Shown here: one piece after another, positions 11,641-26,178 of the stretch
Position numbering within the stretch: the stretch's first letter is position 1
Layout of the letters: every line of letters starts with the position of its first letter
Source: Amblyornis subalaris
Lineage: Eukaryota > Chordata > Aves > Passeriformes > Ptilonorhynchidae
Reading direction: 5' to 3'
Length of the DNA stretch: 64,000 nt
Assembly (NCBI GenBank): GCA_018881555.1
Contig: JACAXG010000002.1
Location: forward strand, 16,114,077 to 16,178,076
The notes under the pieces: model-generated
The model's database searches: none
What the model was told of the DNA's origin: nothing
Seen by the model: the letters and a program-made list of their open reading frames with translations, nothing else
Program-made: the position numbers and the translations under genes

Positions 11641-14600
11641 GATTTTGCAATTTTATCATCCCATGCTTGGCACCTTTGGATGCAGCCCGTGTGGTTCCAC
11701 AGTCTTGTGTTTGCCCTGTTGACTTAAGTTGTTCCTAACTCAGTCCAGCTTTCCTGTGTGTCAAACATTACTCTCCCAGTCTCTACTACGGGATGCAGAG
11801 CCTTTCACTAGAGCCAGGTCCACTCCAGTCATGCAAATTACCTCAGCACATTTCTGCAATTCCGATTACATAGGTCTGCAGCTGCATGTGGACTTCAAAT
11901 TCCTTTTGTTTTCCATGCTGTGTACCTGCACAAANGTTTGATTGAGAGTCTGCCTTTATAGAAAATAAGTAAATAAATTCTCCTTCTTTAACAATTCTCA
12001 TTAGAATTTGTCTTATCTATCAATGCTATCACAGTTTTGGGCTATTTAAAAATTAGAATAGTAAGTTAAAATCTTCCTATATATGGATTACATAAATTCA
12101 CTAGTCAGACACTAGCTATAACTCCCATGTCTATAGTCTGAGAATAAAACACAAAAAACCTGCATAAGATAAATAAAAACCCAGATAAATTGCAGAGGGT
12201 GAAATAAAGTCTGAAGATGCTGTTATAGGACAGATAGGAAGAGAGAAGGGATGTATGATTGGGTATTTTTGGAAACTGACACTCCTCCCCAATAGCAAAC
12301 AGTACTCCCCGATACTGAGCACTGAGTTCAAATTACTTAAAAGTCTAAAGAATTAATTAGAGGCAAGAAAGATTTTGGCCATGGTGTCCAAGTGCCATGG
12401 ACACGGAAAGCACACCTTACAGAAGGAATATTTAATTGAATGGAATAGGAAAGGTCAAGTTTCGACTGCTGTTGAAGCCAAGTAAATTTAAGTTGTATGT
12501 AAGTTGTAAGATTTTAATATAGTGTGTCAGCTGACTATTGAAACACATTTGTAAAGAAAAATGTGGAATCTCCAGATCTCCAACTCTCTTTGCTGACAGT
12601 CTTTCTGGAAAATGTATTTTAATACATCAGAAATAGTTAAAAAAACCCTATGTATCTTGTGGCCTCCTGTAGTTGTTTGACCCAATACACCTCCCATACA
12701 AAAGGTCAGATGAGAACATACACATAGACCTGTATGTTCAGATTGAAACTAGTATAAAGCAGGCAGTTTCTTGACTCTGCCTACAAGCAAACAAATGACT
12801 CAGTGAGCACCATATCAAGTCAGAGTCTTCCCAAACAGCATCACAACCAGTGTTGCTGCCAAGGTGCTTTCTGCTGGAAAATNTACATTTTAATTTTACT
12901 TGCATCAATAAATTCAAACAAAGTTTTAGGCATACTGGTGTGAATACACCAGTAATGCAGCAGGGCAACAGCCTGTTTATATTCCTGTAGAATGACATTT
13001 ATTGCAACGATGAACTTTACAANCACTTTGGACCAGATGGCGACCGGTCTCCTTGATGGCACACAGGGGAAGGGAAGCCCCTCGAAACTGAGCACAGAGG
13101 AAACCTTGGGAGTTCACAACGCAACATCTCCACCGACTGTAACTCTCCCGATGCAAAAGGGCTTTTCTGTTTGCCTTTTACACGGGGGTAAACCTGAGCT
13201 CCACAAAAGAAAGAGATGCGGCCACCTTGCCAAGGTGAACATAGCCATCACGTGCTCCTTCAGAGGAGGTAGGAGACTGTAGCCTGCTTCAACTGAGCTT
13301 ACAAAGGTAGTTCAAGGCTTGGTTGAAGTGAATAAAAAAGTTTGGAGAAATCCTAAGGCAAAAACAATGACAATATTTTGTCAGGTACCCGTCCTGTATT
13401 GTTCAGGTCTCTCATCATTTGCTCGCAGTCAGCAATCCTTTTTTAGCTTTCTTCTATTGCTGTCTCAGCCGTTCCCCTTTTAAACAGCTTTTTGCTGTCC
13501 TGACCCCCAGCTGCAGGTTATGATACTGGCTTAGTCCCTCACTGTGATGAGCAGAACTCCATGCCCATGCTGCAGGCATGGGNCAAAGCCCAGCTGCTCC
13601 TGCCTGGAAGCAAAGAGGCCTTTCCCCTTCCCTCTTGCCTAAGATGACTCTCCCAAACAGGCTTTAAGCTGTTTGCATGTAAATGCTGCTCTCCCATACA
13701 CACTTCTGTCTGCACACCGCAGGAACACTCTTTAGGTTTTATGAAATGCAGATATTCACACCAGCAAAATGTACACACTTTACCAGGCGTGCGAATTCTT
13801 ATACATACCAAAGAAACAGGGTTCTGTCTGAGATACCCAGGGAAGGCACTTTTTAAGCATTTGTCATTGCATACATAGTGCATACAAAATGCTACTATTT
13901 GCAGTTACCTCTGCAGTGCAGCATTTGAGAATGTACCTTTACACATTACCTTATTATGGGCAACAAACACAAGCTTGATGTTAAAATCATATCATTTTGA
14001 CAATCATCCACTCCACATGTTAGAAGAGCAATTCTGCAGACTCATTTGTATAGTCAGCATAGCAAAAATTGTTAGAAGAAAGAGCTTTAGAAATAAAACC
14101 CTGGATGCTACNAATCTAGGATAAATAAAAACTAAAAGTTACAAAATCATGCAGACCTCATTTCGGACCAGCTGAACTTACAATTACAGCTGCTTCAGGC
14201 ATTTTTCCAAGAAAATTGAAAGATACTGGAGGAAAAAGCATTTGTGTGCACATACATACCTTGTGCACACACACAGGCACTATTGTATTTATTTATGCAC
14301 ATGATGTGATTTCTTCTTTACTCCAAATAAAGCACACAGGATCTTAAGGACTACCAGTTAATTTGGTGTGTGTATCTTCAGATACAGAGCACAGCTTCCA
14401 AATGACAGAAATGGATTGATTGCCACTGACTTTTCTTTTCTTCTTTGGTGCTGATATAATTTATATCAGAAGCAGAGCTGGAATGCCAACCTGGACCAGT
14501 GGTCAGCTGCAGCCCCAGCACAGTAGCTCCCAGTTCCCTCTGTTAGTTGTGTACATCTGTATATCTATCAACCTGTCAGGCCCAACTTCTGAACAGCTTT

Positions 14601-17600
14601 AATGTGCTCCAAAGATAAACACTTCTGTATTTAGGAGAATAAATGAGGCTTCTTTTTCTGATAAAAATATGATTTACAACAAGTATAAGAAAAGAACCTG
14701 TCCAATTAAAAACACCACTTAAGCATTTTTTTGTCCTCAATATCAATGAAATCTGAACATAACTGTAATTCTGTTTGTTAATTTTAACTTAGTTTATTAG
14801 GAATAATCCCCCTGAGCCAATAGCTAACCTCCAAAGCATTCCAGCTTCCTGTGGGATAACAAGGAATAATATAAAATATGCTACTGTAAAATAAGCATGG
14901 CTGGTGTGAAGTTTGTTCCTGTGTTGTCAGATAGACAAACCTATAGCAAGTACTCAGCAGTGATCAAATAAATGTCTAGAGACCTTTTTCTAACAGACAA
15001 CTCAGCAACTTCAAACAGATTTCTTGAGCTAATTCACTCATGGTATGGGCCGATAAAGCAATGTTAATCTCCTGCTTTAAATCAAGTCTCTGTCATAAGG
15101 TTCTATTAATCTCTCCCAAGTTATCGAGTGTCTTAGTGGCAGGAAATTATATTTCTAAATTGAATTTTGTTCTCTTTCAGTGTAGCAAGAAATATTTCTC
15201 AAACTTCTAATAGGAACTGTATAACCTATGATGACAACAGTACGTTTGAATAAATAAAAGCCATAATTTAAAGATACTTTCTTCCAAGCCCCAACATTAC
15301 AGCAAAACAACAGAAATTGGTTACCTGCAAAGAAGAAATTAAACACAAGATTTTAAACGAAAGTGAAGCAGATGGCTAACTTTTTTATCTTTTTATAGCA
15401 ATTGCATTTTTAAAAAAAAATCCTTTATAGTCAAACAATCTCCAGGCACTAATAAAANGCTTATTGATTCTTAGTATATACACTTACTCTACAAGATGTC
15501 CTAACCTGCAGTCTCCATTATTTTTAACAGAAACAGATATCCTTTACATAAGTCTGCAAAGTTAGTGCCCCTTTGTTTCACGGGAGACAAATTTACAGTA
15601 AGTAAATATCTCTGCATTAAATTTACTATGTTTAAATTAAAATTAATAACCACAGGTGACAAAATAACTTCGTTTTATGGCCAGCAATAGACCTGCAGGG
15701 TGGGTCGTGGTAGGAGGCAGAAGAATCTAACTGCAGTATCGACAAATTTTATGGCTTTTCCTTTCCAAGAAGAATCCCACAGTCTCAGTAATCTTTAGAT
15801 AGACTTGTCCCACAGGCTTATTTGAATCTTATCTACTGCTGACCATTAGTCAGTTGAGCGCAACAAACAGCACTAAGCTTAGGGCTTAGATCAGAAAAAC
15901 TACCTGCATGGCCACACAGCAGTAAATACACAGAACTGTTAGACACCAGCATATCAGGATTTGCATTCGGAAGAGTGTTCAAAGCCACATGGCCTGAGCA
16001 CCACCACTCAGTTCGTACCAGCTTTGCACTCAACCCCAAATACAGGTAGTACAAGGAATCACCTTGATTTATCAGGTGAGTAAGATGGATACAATTTCAC
16101 TTAGATGCAATTTACATTAAAAAAATAAACACAAGAACACCAAACCAAAAAAAAANCCCCTGTGTTTGCTATGGATTTACTCTCTTTCTGGACTAATTAG
16201 ATTTTTCTCCCAAAATGAAAGAAACCTTACCACAAAGCGTTTTCTTTGGGAGAGGCTGTGGGGTGGGAAGTATGGTGTAATAACTTTAAGTTCAGCTGGG
16301 AAACACGGTGTAATGACTGAATACTACCAAGAGCAGAGCAAGACTGGGGCAAGAAGCATTATAAGTGACTGCTGCCTCAAGTTTAATTTTAGCTGACCTT
16401 CATTAACTGTTCAGAGTTGACTTATATTAAACTTTCCTGTTTTCACTCCTATGACAAGGGGCTCAGTCTCCTTCAACATCACCGTGATCTTCCTAGCTGC
16501 ATTTTCCAATACGTCCCAACCTTTAAAGCATCTAACCTCATAATCAGAGCTGCTCATGAAAACTGGAAATAGCTGTGAAAGCTAAGGGAAAATTTATTGT
16601 AAGCATTTTTCAAGGCTGATACAGGCACGTGCATGATGCATAAGCAGGGAGAGCAGTCTCATATGCACACAAAACAAGCAATAGGAGCCAGCTGAGGGGG
16701 CTATGGTGGAACACAACTCAGACTATTTGCTGCTGTTGGTGGCAGGAACTAAATAAAATTTGATGCAGAGCAAAAAATACAACTAAAGTTTTTCCACAAA
16801 ACAGAGCTCTTTCTTTTTGATCTGCTTTCCTTGTGNTAAATGGAAGGATAATTCTCCCAGTCAATAGAAAAACAGGAAAAGATGAGAGAGGGGGGAGGAG
16901 AGAAAGAAAAGAAAAAGCAAGAGATGGAGAAGGACAGCTGCAGCTACTGAGGCTAGGGAGAAAGCAGGAGCACATCCCAGAGCTGGCAAGCCTCAGGTGA
17001 GCATTGCAGCAGCTCTCCTGCAGCTTCTGCAAGCAATTAGAAATGAAAGGAGCCTGTTCTTGTTGACGCATGCAAAGGGGCCTCAANAGTTTTTATAGCC
17101 CCTTTGTTTGACCATCAGGCTACTCCCTCAAGACATTAATTTTATCCTCTTTTAAGTAAAGCTGACATGTTTGAGTGTTGTTTGCAGCCCCAGCTCTGAA
17201 GCAAATAGATTATTTCGGCAGCCTGTGTACACATTTCCGTAGAAACTTCTTCCCCAGTTTGCCCGAAGTACCCTGTGACAAGTAGCAGAAAAAACGTCTT
17301 CTCAAAACACTGATGTCTTCCTTGGAGACTGCTGATCAGAGCCTTTTCCTACCATAAATGAGATCCAGCAATAAAGAGGAAATATGGTCTTAGGACAACA
17401 TAAGCAGAAACACATGCTCCTCTAAAATTCTGGAATTTAATAACTCCTCGAGACTACATGTGAAAATACATAGTGTAGGGCAGATGTTAACTCTTATATT
17501 TTAAGGTGGTCTTATACATGGAGAAAGAGAATCTAAAGAAGTAAAAAGCTCCTTGAAGATAAGTGTCCTCATTTGTATTACCTGAATTCAGTACAGATTT

Positions 17601-20600
17601 AGATAAGTCACTGCTCAGAACATAAATTTAGCAGTTTGGCAATAAAAAGAAAGGCCAGTAATCAAAAACGGGAGGAAATGACAAAGCACGTGATTCAAAG
17701 GTCAAACCCACACCTCCCATAGAGAGATGTCTATGAAAAAAAAGGCTAACATAGAAACACTAAATTCATTAGAGAAAAGAGGAATTACACTAATTAACTC
17801 TCTATTAAATACTGTTCATTAGAGGCATATTGTATGATCCTCCCATTCCAGCAACTTATACCAATTTACAAGAAAGACACCATTTTCTTAAACAAGTCAT
17901 CGACAAAAATGATTCTTTTTCCTAAAAGTTAAAAGCCAAGCACTATTGGAATCTCTGCAAAGATTTCTAAATAGAGACTTCCCCTTACCCACCAAGTTAC
18001 ATCCTGATGAACATGATGGCCCACNTTTAGTTTGGCCTTTGGCAGCCTGAAGGCCTGGTATCCTGCAAAGATAGAAATCNGATAAAAATATCAAATAATT
18101 AAGTTCTCTTACTAAGGCAATTTCAGACACACCTAACTAGCACAGTTTTATGGCCTGTGATCAGAGTAAATAGCTGTCCTAAGGCAGCAAAATCAATGGA
18201 AATATTTTAGATACTNCGCACTCCTTTTTTTAGGGACAGTAGGAGTTGATGTGTGGCATAAATCACCTCACAACTATATGTCACCTTCAAAATTGGAGAG
18301 CTTCAGACCCTACAGATTCTTTGTTGGTTTACTGCTTTCTATCCTGCTTTCTCTCCTGCTCAGAAGCTTTCCTGATGCTTGTGAAGTTTGATTTGTCTGA
18401 AGGGGAGGATAATTACATGAAATTTAAAGATCTAATATTCCACAGTCACAGGAAAAATAAGGTATGTTTTAAAAAAGCAGCATCGCTGTACAGCTGCAAG
18501 ATAGCACCCTGGATGAAGAGACCAGCACANTTCTGGAAAATCAAGGAACTCCTCACCCTTGTTCCCCAAATGGTTGATTTTTTTTTTAAGTGCTGCCTAC
18601 TTCAAACACAGACCTAAAGTCTTTTCATGTATGTAACTGTTCATCTTACAAAAATACAAGTGCATTGGGCTTTATTTCATCAAACTAAAAATCATATTCA
18701 TAGAAAATACATACTGAAGATCCAGATTAGATTTAGAGTCTCTACATAACAGAAAAAAAATGCAGACTTTAAGTACAGGTTGTACTAGGGAGAACTTCTA
18801 CGTATAGAAAAAAGGTAGGATCGACACAAGATTGACTCTTGGGGTGAGTTTAGCTTTAGGTGGTTAGTCTTGGGACAGAAGTTGCCAGGTGATGTTGAAT
18901 GGATACAGAAAAATACCCAAACAAGAGGAGCATGACACTCACCATCAAGTCTTCTGAAAATTAAATTCACTTCTGCTCCAAGGAGAAAGTGAAGTTTGCC
19001 ACAGGATAACTCCTACTGCTCAAAAGCAACTTTCCAACTTTGCCAGAAGTTGGAAAGCAACACTTAGATCCTTATTTATCTGAAAGTTAAGGAATCAGCA
19101 TTAAGCCATTCTGTAATGTAAAAGCCTCCAACATCAAGGCAGCGAAGGCTTTTGACAAGATGGTGCTTCCAGGGCAAGTTAAAGCACCTGAGTCACACTT
19201 GCACGGAGCATACCCACCAGTTCACTGGTTTATCAGACATGACTGCTTTCTAGACAGACTGCAGGAATGAATGTATTCCCCCACACTTTACCAAGCATAT
19301 GGTCAAGGTGACAGGGGAGGACAAGACACTGAAGCAGAAGCAAGCCTTGGAGTGTTGGGTTGATCCCGAGCTCTTCGGTTACCATTTGCAAAATCTGTGA
19401 CTGGTGAGCACTGAACAGCATTTTCAAGATGCCCAGATTTCCTAACCACAAGTTTATGACAGCCATCTGCTTCGGTTTGCTCCAGCTGCCAGAAGGGCTC
19501 AGCAGGATGGGCGAGACAGAAGAGCAAGAAGTCTCCTGAGGCCCCACTCAAGGACAGTCTCCAACGAACAGAACTAAACCCTGAACAAAAATACAGACAC
19601 TACATCTTGGATACTTCCACATATCCCTGCCAAACTCATCTGCTCTGCAAGGCGCCACACAGACACACAAAGGCTGTCTCCTTCCCTCAGAAGTTTACAG
19701 TCTAACTGCAATAGCACGGCCTACGCGCAGAGACACGAAGAGATTCACTAAGGTTACAAAGGGGGTCAGTGGCAGACGCACACATCAAACACGAGCTGCA
19801 GCAGTCTCCGTGTCATCTGCCTCTCCATTGAACTTTGCTGTCTCTTAAGTACAAAGATACATGACAGAGCAAAAGCCCCTGGTGAACTCACATCAAACCA
19901 GTCAAGACTGAGTAACCGAGAAGCTTGGTACTGGAAATAAGACAGAGGAGCAGAAACAAAACCTGCAGTCCAGCAGAGCAAGACATGGCCAGAGGTATTT
20001 TTTCTTTTTTTTTTCTGTAAAAGACAGTAAGGAAAAGCTTTTCTTCAGGCATTTCTGCACATAGCTATGAGCTGTAATTACACACAGACAGACTTTTGGA
20101 CAGTTTTAATCAAAGTATGAATGCACCTTATAGAAAGCACAGCTTTACATTAAAGTTTATAACAGTTATTCACACATACATTTCTATTATTTCAGTCCAT
20201 TTCTCTGGTAGCATTGCCAGTGAGGACACAGGAAATTGTCACCAAGTACACAGAAACTGTAATGAAAAGCAAAGACTGCAAGTATGTTTGCCTGATCTAA
20301 GACAGTTCTTGAATTGCCACAATCCAGTCAATACTGAAGANTGACATTCTAAATATGCTAAAATAAAAACACTTCCACAAAGAACCCCAACTTAAACAGA
20401 CACACAGAGACTATTTCCAAAAAAACATGCAACGTAAATAAGGTGCATTTCAAAATGATGTCAAGGAGCTAAGGACCAAAAGCAAAGATATGACTGTTAA
20501 TGTCATATCTCCTCATACATCCTGCCCACGGAGTTTATATTTGGAGTTTTTCTAAACTGGAGACACATTTCAGCAGCTATTCGTGCCACTGTGCTTAATG

Positions 20601-23600
20601 GGAAGCATCTCGCTGCACAGAAGGGAGCCCCTTTTCACGTACAATTTCAAGTGGTGCCCTTTCAGCAGAAGCTTAACTTGCTGTAGCAAACGCTGCCAAG
20701 AAAATCTACCTTAAGGCATTGGGTGGGAGGGATATATCAAAATGACGAGTCAGCAGTAGGCTCATGCTGAGCTATCATCAAGCAGGACAAAAAATTCATC
20801 ATTCTCCAGCAACCCTCCTGGCTGAGCCCAACCAGTCTTCCCAGTCGCAGTGGCAGCAGACTGCAGCCTTCAGATGAGGCAGGGAAGAAAAAAGGATCAC
20901 ATCTCTAGGAGGCCCAGGCACTTTTCCCATCTGCCAGCTGAATGACATATCTGTTCTCAAAACTCCCCTGTTATTCCACATTTATACTCAGGACACGACT
21001 CACCTCTTCCCTGAAGATACTGTTCACTTTCAGAAGTGTGCCTCTACCATTTATTTTCTCTTTTCTCTTGCTTATGGTCTTACACCTAAAAGTATCACTA
21101 ATACGTCCCACAAATCAGGGGTAAAGCACAGTAGTTGTCTCCAGGCCACCTCACCAGACCTAATATAATACAGAATTTAGACTCCCCATAGTACAATCCC
21201 ATATTTTAGCTGACATACACCTAAAAGCAATACTGCTGTAACATCCACAGGCATCCAAATACCAATCAATAGCTGCATCACTTTGTAGAAATAAAGACAG
21301 CAATTAGAATAATTAATCTAAAATAGTGCTTATAGATTCACCTAAATATGTCAGAATAAACTTACTAGCACAGACAAGCTGGCTATTAGATGCCTGTGAA
21401 ATCTTTGCCCTGTGCATATTAACTAGGGTCACTCTTCAAGTCTTCAGTTTTCTTTTCCAATCCATGTAATTTGTAGACCAAAGGTGTTTTTATATACTGG
21501 ACAGCACTAGGGTTCAGTTTCCTTTTACCAGAGGTTATAAATTCGACTAGACAGCAACAATTGCTTTTTAATCTAAGCAAACTGATATGTCAGAGGCAAT
21601 CAGTATGGCGAAGCCACCCCAGGAGTATCCTAATAATCCCGATGAATCACTTGGCGTTGTATGAAACCGAATAGTTGAACTCTTGGCACAGAATGTCACA
21701 AGCACTTAATGCAGCAAGTATATACAGCTGCAAACAGTGAGCTCAGGGACACTTGCCTTCATAGTGTTTGCACTCCTGCTCAACTTCTGCACCTTTTGGC
21801 ATTAACTATTTTCCAATCATATTAGCATATTTTATTTTTTTTAAACAATTTCCCATGAAAAAGAACTGACATGCATTTAGGGATGTTATTTGCTATTCCT
21901 GCCAATGGTTATACGTTACATTCAGAGAAAAAGATCAGGAAAAATCTGGGAGGGTTCTGCTGTAAGAGAAACTCTATCAATATACAGCAGTAAATAACAT
22001 AAGAGGACAAAAGTGTTTCTGATGAAAGAGTTTTTAACACTGATTGATACACTGATTTCAGAGGAAATATTTCAATGGACCACTTCAGCCTTTCCTAGTG
22101 GTGTTTTGAGCCTAATCTGTAGCATTTCAAGCATATTAAGTGAGCATTTAAAAAATAATGTTCTCCAACAAAATTACATGCCACATGCAATATGCTATTT
22201 TTAAACCCAAACTAAAGGTACATTCTATCTTAATTCAATTTTTATTAATATATTGTATTAGTTCAAACTACATGCAGATTTTTGAAACTGAAACTAGAAA
22301 TACTGCTTTATATACATAACTAGAAATGTTTTGATCTATCTAACTGCATAGAGCTATTTTCAAATGAAAATAGCCAGTAACCTTATGTTAACCTTGGAGT
22401 TAACCTAAGACAATGTCAGTAACCTTATACTAGGTTTCCTTATGTGGTTTGATTCCTATTGCCTCTAAACACCAGCTAGACCCACAGAAGTACATTAACT
22501 CTTTTACTGTCCTTAGAGTGTAAAAGAGTTGTTGAACTGACAAGTGTGTCTATAAAACATATCTCACAGTCTCTGGTCTATCAGCTGTATGATTATCTAT
22601 AGAAAGTCTGGATAAAAAGAGATGTTCTGACTTGAAAAGCACTTATCTTTACAACTCCAGAATCCCCGAGGAGGTTTAATCTAGTTGATTTAAAGCTTTG
22701 GTTCTTAGCATCAGCTTAGTAGTTGGCTGATTTTACTTCTTAACTAGAAAAATGCTCTTCTATGGACATGCTAAAAATTCCCAGTAACAATAGCTGCATA
22801 TACAAACTACTGATTTGCCCATAATTTCTAAAGCAGAGGTGATCCTAATATTTTTTTCTACTGTACATGTGAAAGTCTCCAAGTCTCTGGAAAATTCAGG
22901 CCAACCACCTTCTTCCTCTCATTCCATTTTCAATCTTATTTGACTATGGAACATACAGTAGAAGTCATTAAGCTACATTTCACAGTTTATGGTTTTAATG
23001 GTTTTGCAACATTAGATGCACAACACATTTTCAAGCATCAAAAACGAGGCTTTGCTATCTAACATTTCATAAAGATAATAAAAGCTAATGAGCACTCATG
23101 ATCTATGATCTGACAAGACATCTGTTCTGTTCTTTCCGAGATAAAACACTCACCCTGCCTTGTTCTGGCACAGTGGGAGAGAACAAATATAAACCAATTA
23201 ATCACTCTAAACTATAAGCTATATTAAGTTATAGTTTCTCAACAGGCTTTTCATACCCTGTTGCTAATAGGGCACAGGTGTCCTAAAAACAGGCTTTCAA
23301 TGCAGTAATTAAATCCTGCTGACTTCACATGGTCAGCTGCAGACAACAGCACTGTTCCGAGTCNCAACAGAAAAAAAGCCTGTTCAAAACAAGCAATAGC
23401 GAGGTTGATGTTGATACCGAGAGTCCAGTATCAAGAGCTCTGTTCCCATTATCTACATATTTACATTGTGCTTTCTGATTACAGGAGGATTTTAAAGGAA
23501 TTTTATTCTGATCCGTTATGGGGATAAGTAGTGAAAACACTACGAGAAATCCTACAAGATACATCATAGGGGACATGACTAACATTGGCACTGAGGCAGA

Positions 23601-25379
23601 AGGAATAATCTGCTTTACCATTTGTGAGGCTGTAACAGGGAGAGCTGTCATAGGAAACTGTTGAGAACATTAAACCTCTGCTCTGCTTTACATTTCAAAA
23701 CCAGCTGCCAAACCTTCTAGGTGAACTGTTTGAGACCAAATTCAGCTTTTTGATACTTATGTCACCCAGAGTATAATATAGAAGTGGAAAAAAAACCCCG
23801 ATTCTTATTTCTCTTCATTCAGCCTGGCAGTATGACATATTTTGAACACTGCAGGACCATGCAACGTTTTGGCTTCCTGGAAACTGCTGTATATTACTGT
23901 AAATAAAAAATGTGAAATGGAAAAAAAAAAAATCAAAGATTGCACAGCAGTTAATGAACAACATTATTTATAGTAAAACCTTAGATAAAGACAAAAACCC
24001 CAGTTTACATAAAGAAAACAAATATCTAATGCCTGACAAATACCTCATACTGCTCAAAACACTGTCCTCCTATTGATCTACCTTGCAGAAGCACATAATA
24101 AAACAAGCAATAGAACCAGCAAACCAAGCACAGCCCAGCTGTGCAGAAAAGCAAAGTATTTTCGCTAAACCGAAGGATCCAAGTTAACTGGGATTTAACA
24201 CTAAAACCCCACACAGCCTCAAACATCTAACCTATCCAAGCAGCCCAAGCTTCCTAGAGCATGTCAGAGAGGAACAGCATCTCTTTGCTGACTGAAGCAA
24301 CAACTAACCAGCTTTCTCTGGACTGCCCTGCTGGGAGAGTCCACTCTTTCCACTAACTAAAACTGGTATCCTCCTTACATTGCAGTCACAGACTCTGCCT
24401 AAAAATTTAAACCAACATTTATACAACACGTGCACAAACAGAACTAAAAAGGAAATGAAGCTAATAAGTCCATGCATAAAGCCTAGTCCAGAGGAAAATT
24501 ACTGTGTCAAGACTGAATCAGATGGTCCATGGATTTCTCTCTCACACCCCCAGAGAGGATATGTATGCTTGAGATTAAAATAAATAAAATCTGAGAAAAA
24601 ACAGCACTAAGTAAGCAGCCGAGACGGATCAGCTGGTGAACTCAGGCTACACATGTATTAGCACTTAGTGTAGGAAAACACATATGGATCAGTTAGGAAA
24701 CGGTTTCTGCTGTGGACCTGAACCTTGAAATCTGCATGTTTGGGGGGTTTGCTATGTCTGAATTAATTTATGAACTCTTCAGATCACCTCTTTATATTAT
24801 TTAAGCCTTGCAGATATAAGTTTGATGTTCACCCATTAGCATTTGGTATGTTTGTTTTTTCTGTTTAGTTTCATCTGGACAGAATCCAGTTTGCATTCTC
24901 TGAAAGAAAAGCATGACAAGCAGGGATGACCAGATTAATTTACAAAGAAAAAACACACCCTCAACTGAAAAAACATACCAACAACCAAAAAAACACTCCT
25001 AGCCTGCATCAAAACAATAATGTAGGCCTACCCCAGGGTCCCTAGAAAANCAGTTATGCAATAGCATCATCAACCCCAACATGTGCAGCTACTTATCAAA
25101 GGCTGCTGAGCTCTTGCTGCATATTTTTGTATATTATTTGTGTAATCTATTCTAATTCTATATAAATTTTTACACGAGATTCTATCATAGCCTTGTCAGT
25201 TAACATCATAAGCTGTTTCCTTCCTCGTGTATCTGTTTATGTCCATCCAGACACTTTGACAATGACTTCTCAAATACTGCTTCCATGACAATTTAAATTA
25301 TATAAATATTAATAAAATCCTGATAGAAAAGAGAATAATCCACCCACAGAGACACACAAACTTGTCACATTCCGATTCT
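11641..25379. other. Intergenic DNA, no gene recognised
   Basis: AT-rich, unique-looking sequence with no recognisable exon, RNA gene or clear mobile element. It contains a purine-rich tract (16861-16935), a perfect 11-bp inverted repeat (19030-19057), homopolymer runs, and isolated single N bases. Open frames here (for example minus strand 13539-13883, 16718-17086, 19233-19547 and 23325-23651; plus strand 18246-18617) show no family resemblance and no splice support. Confidence 0.55.
19030..19057. repeat. Perfect 11-bp inverted repeat with 6-nt loop
   Basis: CTTTCCAACTT at 19030-19040 and AAGTTGGAAAG at 19047-19057 flank the loop TGCCAG. The stem does not extend further, so it is too short for a microRNA precursor. 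Function unknown. Confidence 0.6.
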
Positions 25380-25395
25380 GGTTAAAATATTAAAA

Positions 25396-25401
25396 TTTAA
25401 T
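25396..25401 (-). terminator. Candidate polyadenylation signal ATTAAA of HACE1
   Basis: The minus strand reads ATTAAA. About 30-55 nt further along it becomes GT-rich (GTTTGTGTGTCTCTGTGGG, about 25345-25366), as expected for a downstream CstF-binding element. Cleavage would fall near 25375-25390. Confidence 0.5.
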
Positions 25402-25475
25402 AATACCTTTTGAACATACAATTATGTCAAGGAAAGAGTAAAGGCATTCAAACAATGGATATAGATCTTAAACAA

Positions 25476-25483
25476 TATTTACA
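25476..25483 (-). promoter_or_regulatory. Pumilio-type motif TGTAAATA in candidate 3' UTR
   Basis: Exact match to TGTANATA on the HACE1 sense strand, about 75 nt before the ATTAAA signal. Motif match only. Confidence 0.35.
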
Positions 25484-25618
25484 AATTCCAAACTGCAAGT
25501 TGACTATAAAGTCACAAATACTTTAAATATTTAGTAGAATATAGTGTAAATTCTAATATAAACTAGATAAACTCAATCTGTTGTTTTTTCCAGTCATAAC
25601 AGTCTAATCTTTACATAC

Positions 25619-25626
25619 TATATACA
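25619..25626 (-). promoter_or_regulatory. Pumilio-type motif TGTATATA in candidate 3' UTR
   Basis: Second exact TGTANATA match on the sense strand, 143 nt from the other. The local sequence is very AT-rich, so chance is possible. Confidence 0.35.
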
Positions 25627-26178
25627 TTAAAATACTAAAAAGTTATAAAATTTTCTTTCTGTTACTATGAAAAGAAATGGAAAATACATCAGCTCTCTTA
25701 CTGTACAATATTCCAATCGAACTTTCTGTAGTGGTCTGCAAAAATAAATGGCACTTTCACATGCAACAAGGCATAAAGTACGACTCTTTTCATTTGCATT
25801 ATTCCATCTGAGTGCAAAGTAAACTGGAATGCAAATGTCATTCAGCCCCATAGTTGGAAATCAAAAGTAAACTGTGGAAAGACATTCTGACAAACTTTCT
25901 CAGATTGAAGTAATAATGAAAAGCATGTAAACTGATTTCCATACAGATCTGTAATTTTAAAAATGAAAATACAGCATACTGAGAAGTTTGTTGTGATGGT
26001 ATCAAAGCTACCTTGACAACACAATAATGGAGGGAAAGCTGATGATCCTGTGCCAATTCTGAAGCCCAGCCCTGCCAATGGGCTGCGGCACCTAAGATGC
26101 TTTCTACTGACAGTTTCTAAAATTACTTCTGCCACTCAAAATTGCACATTAGCAGTCAGATGAGTTTTCTAGACTTCA

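Larger units (their letters stand above)
25380..26178 (-). other. HACE1: Candidate HACE1 3' UTR
   Basis: About 0.8 kb of AT-rich sequence following the HACE1 stop. The downstream limit is set by the ATTAAA signal at 25396-25401, the only AATAAA or ATTAAA I see on the minus strand between the stop and that point. Two matches to the Pumilio consensus TGTANATA occur on the minus strand (25476-25483 and 25619-25626). No splice evidence can be read beyond the stop. The mapped length is an inference; longer 3' ends are possible. Confidence 0.55.

Noticed and set aside
19030..19057. microRNA hairpin
   Set aside because: The stem is only 11 bp with a 6-nt loop and does not extend; precursors need about 22 bp or more.
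23325..23651. Minus-strand frame with a hydrophobic segment, possible membrane protein
   Set aside because: It does not resemble a known family, contains an undetermined base, and has no exon context.
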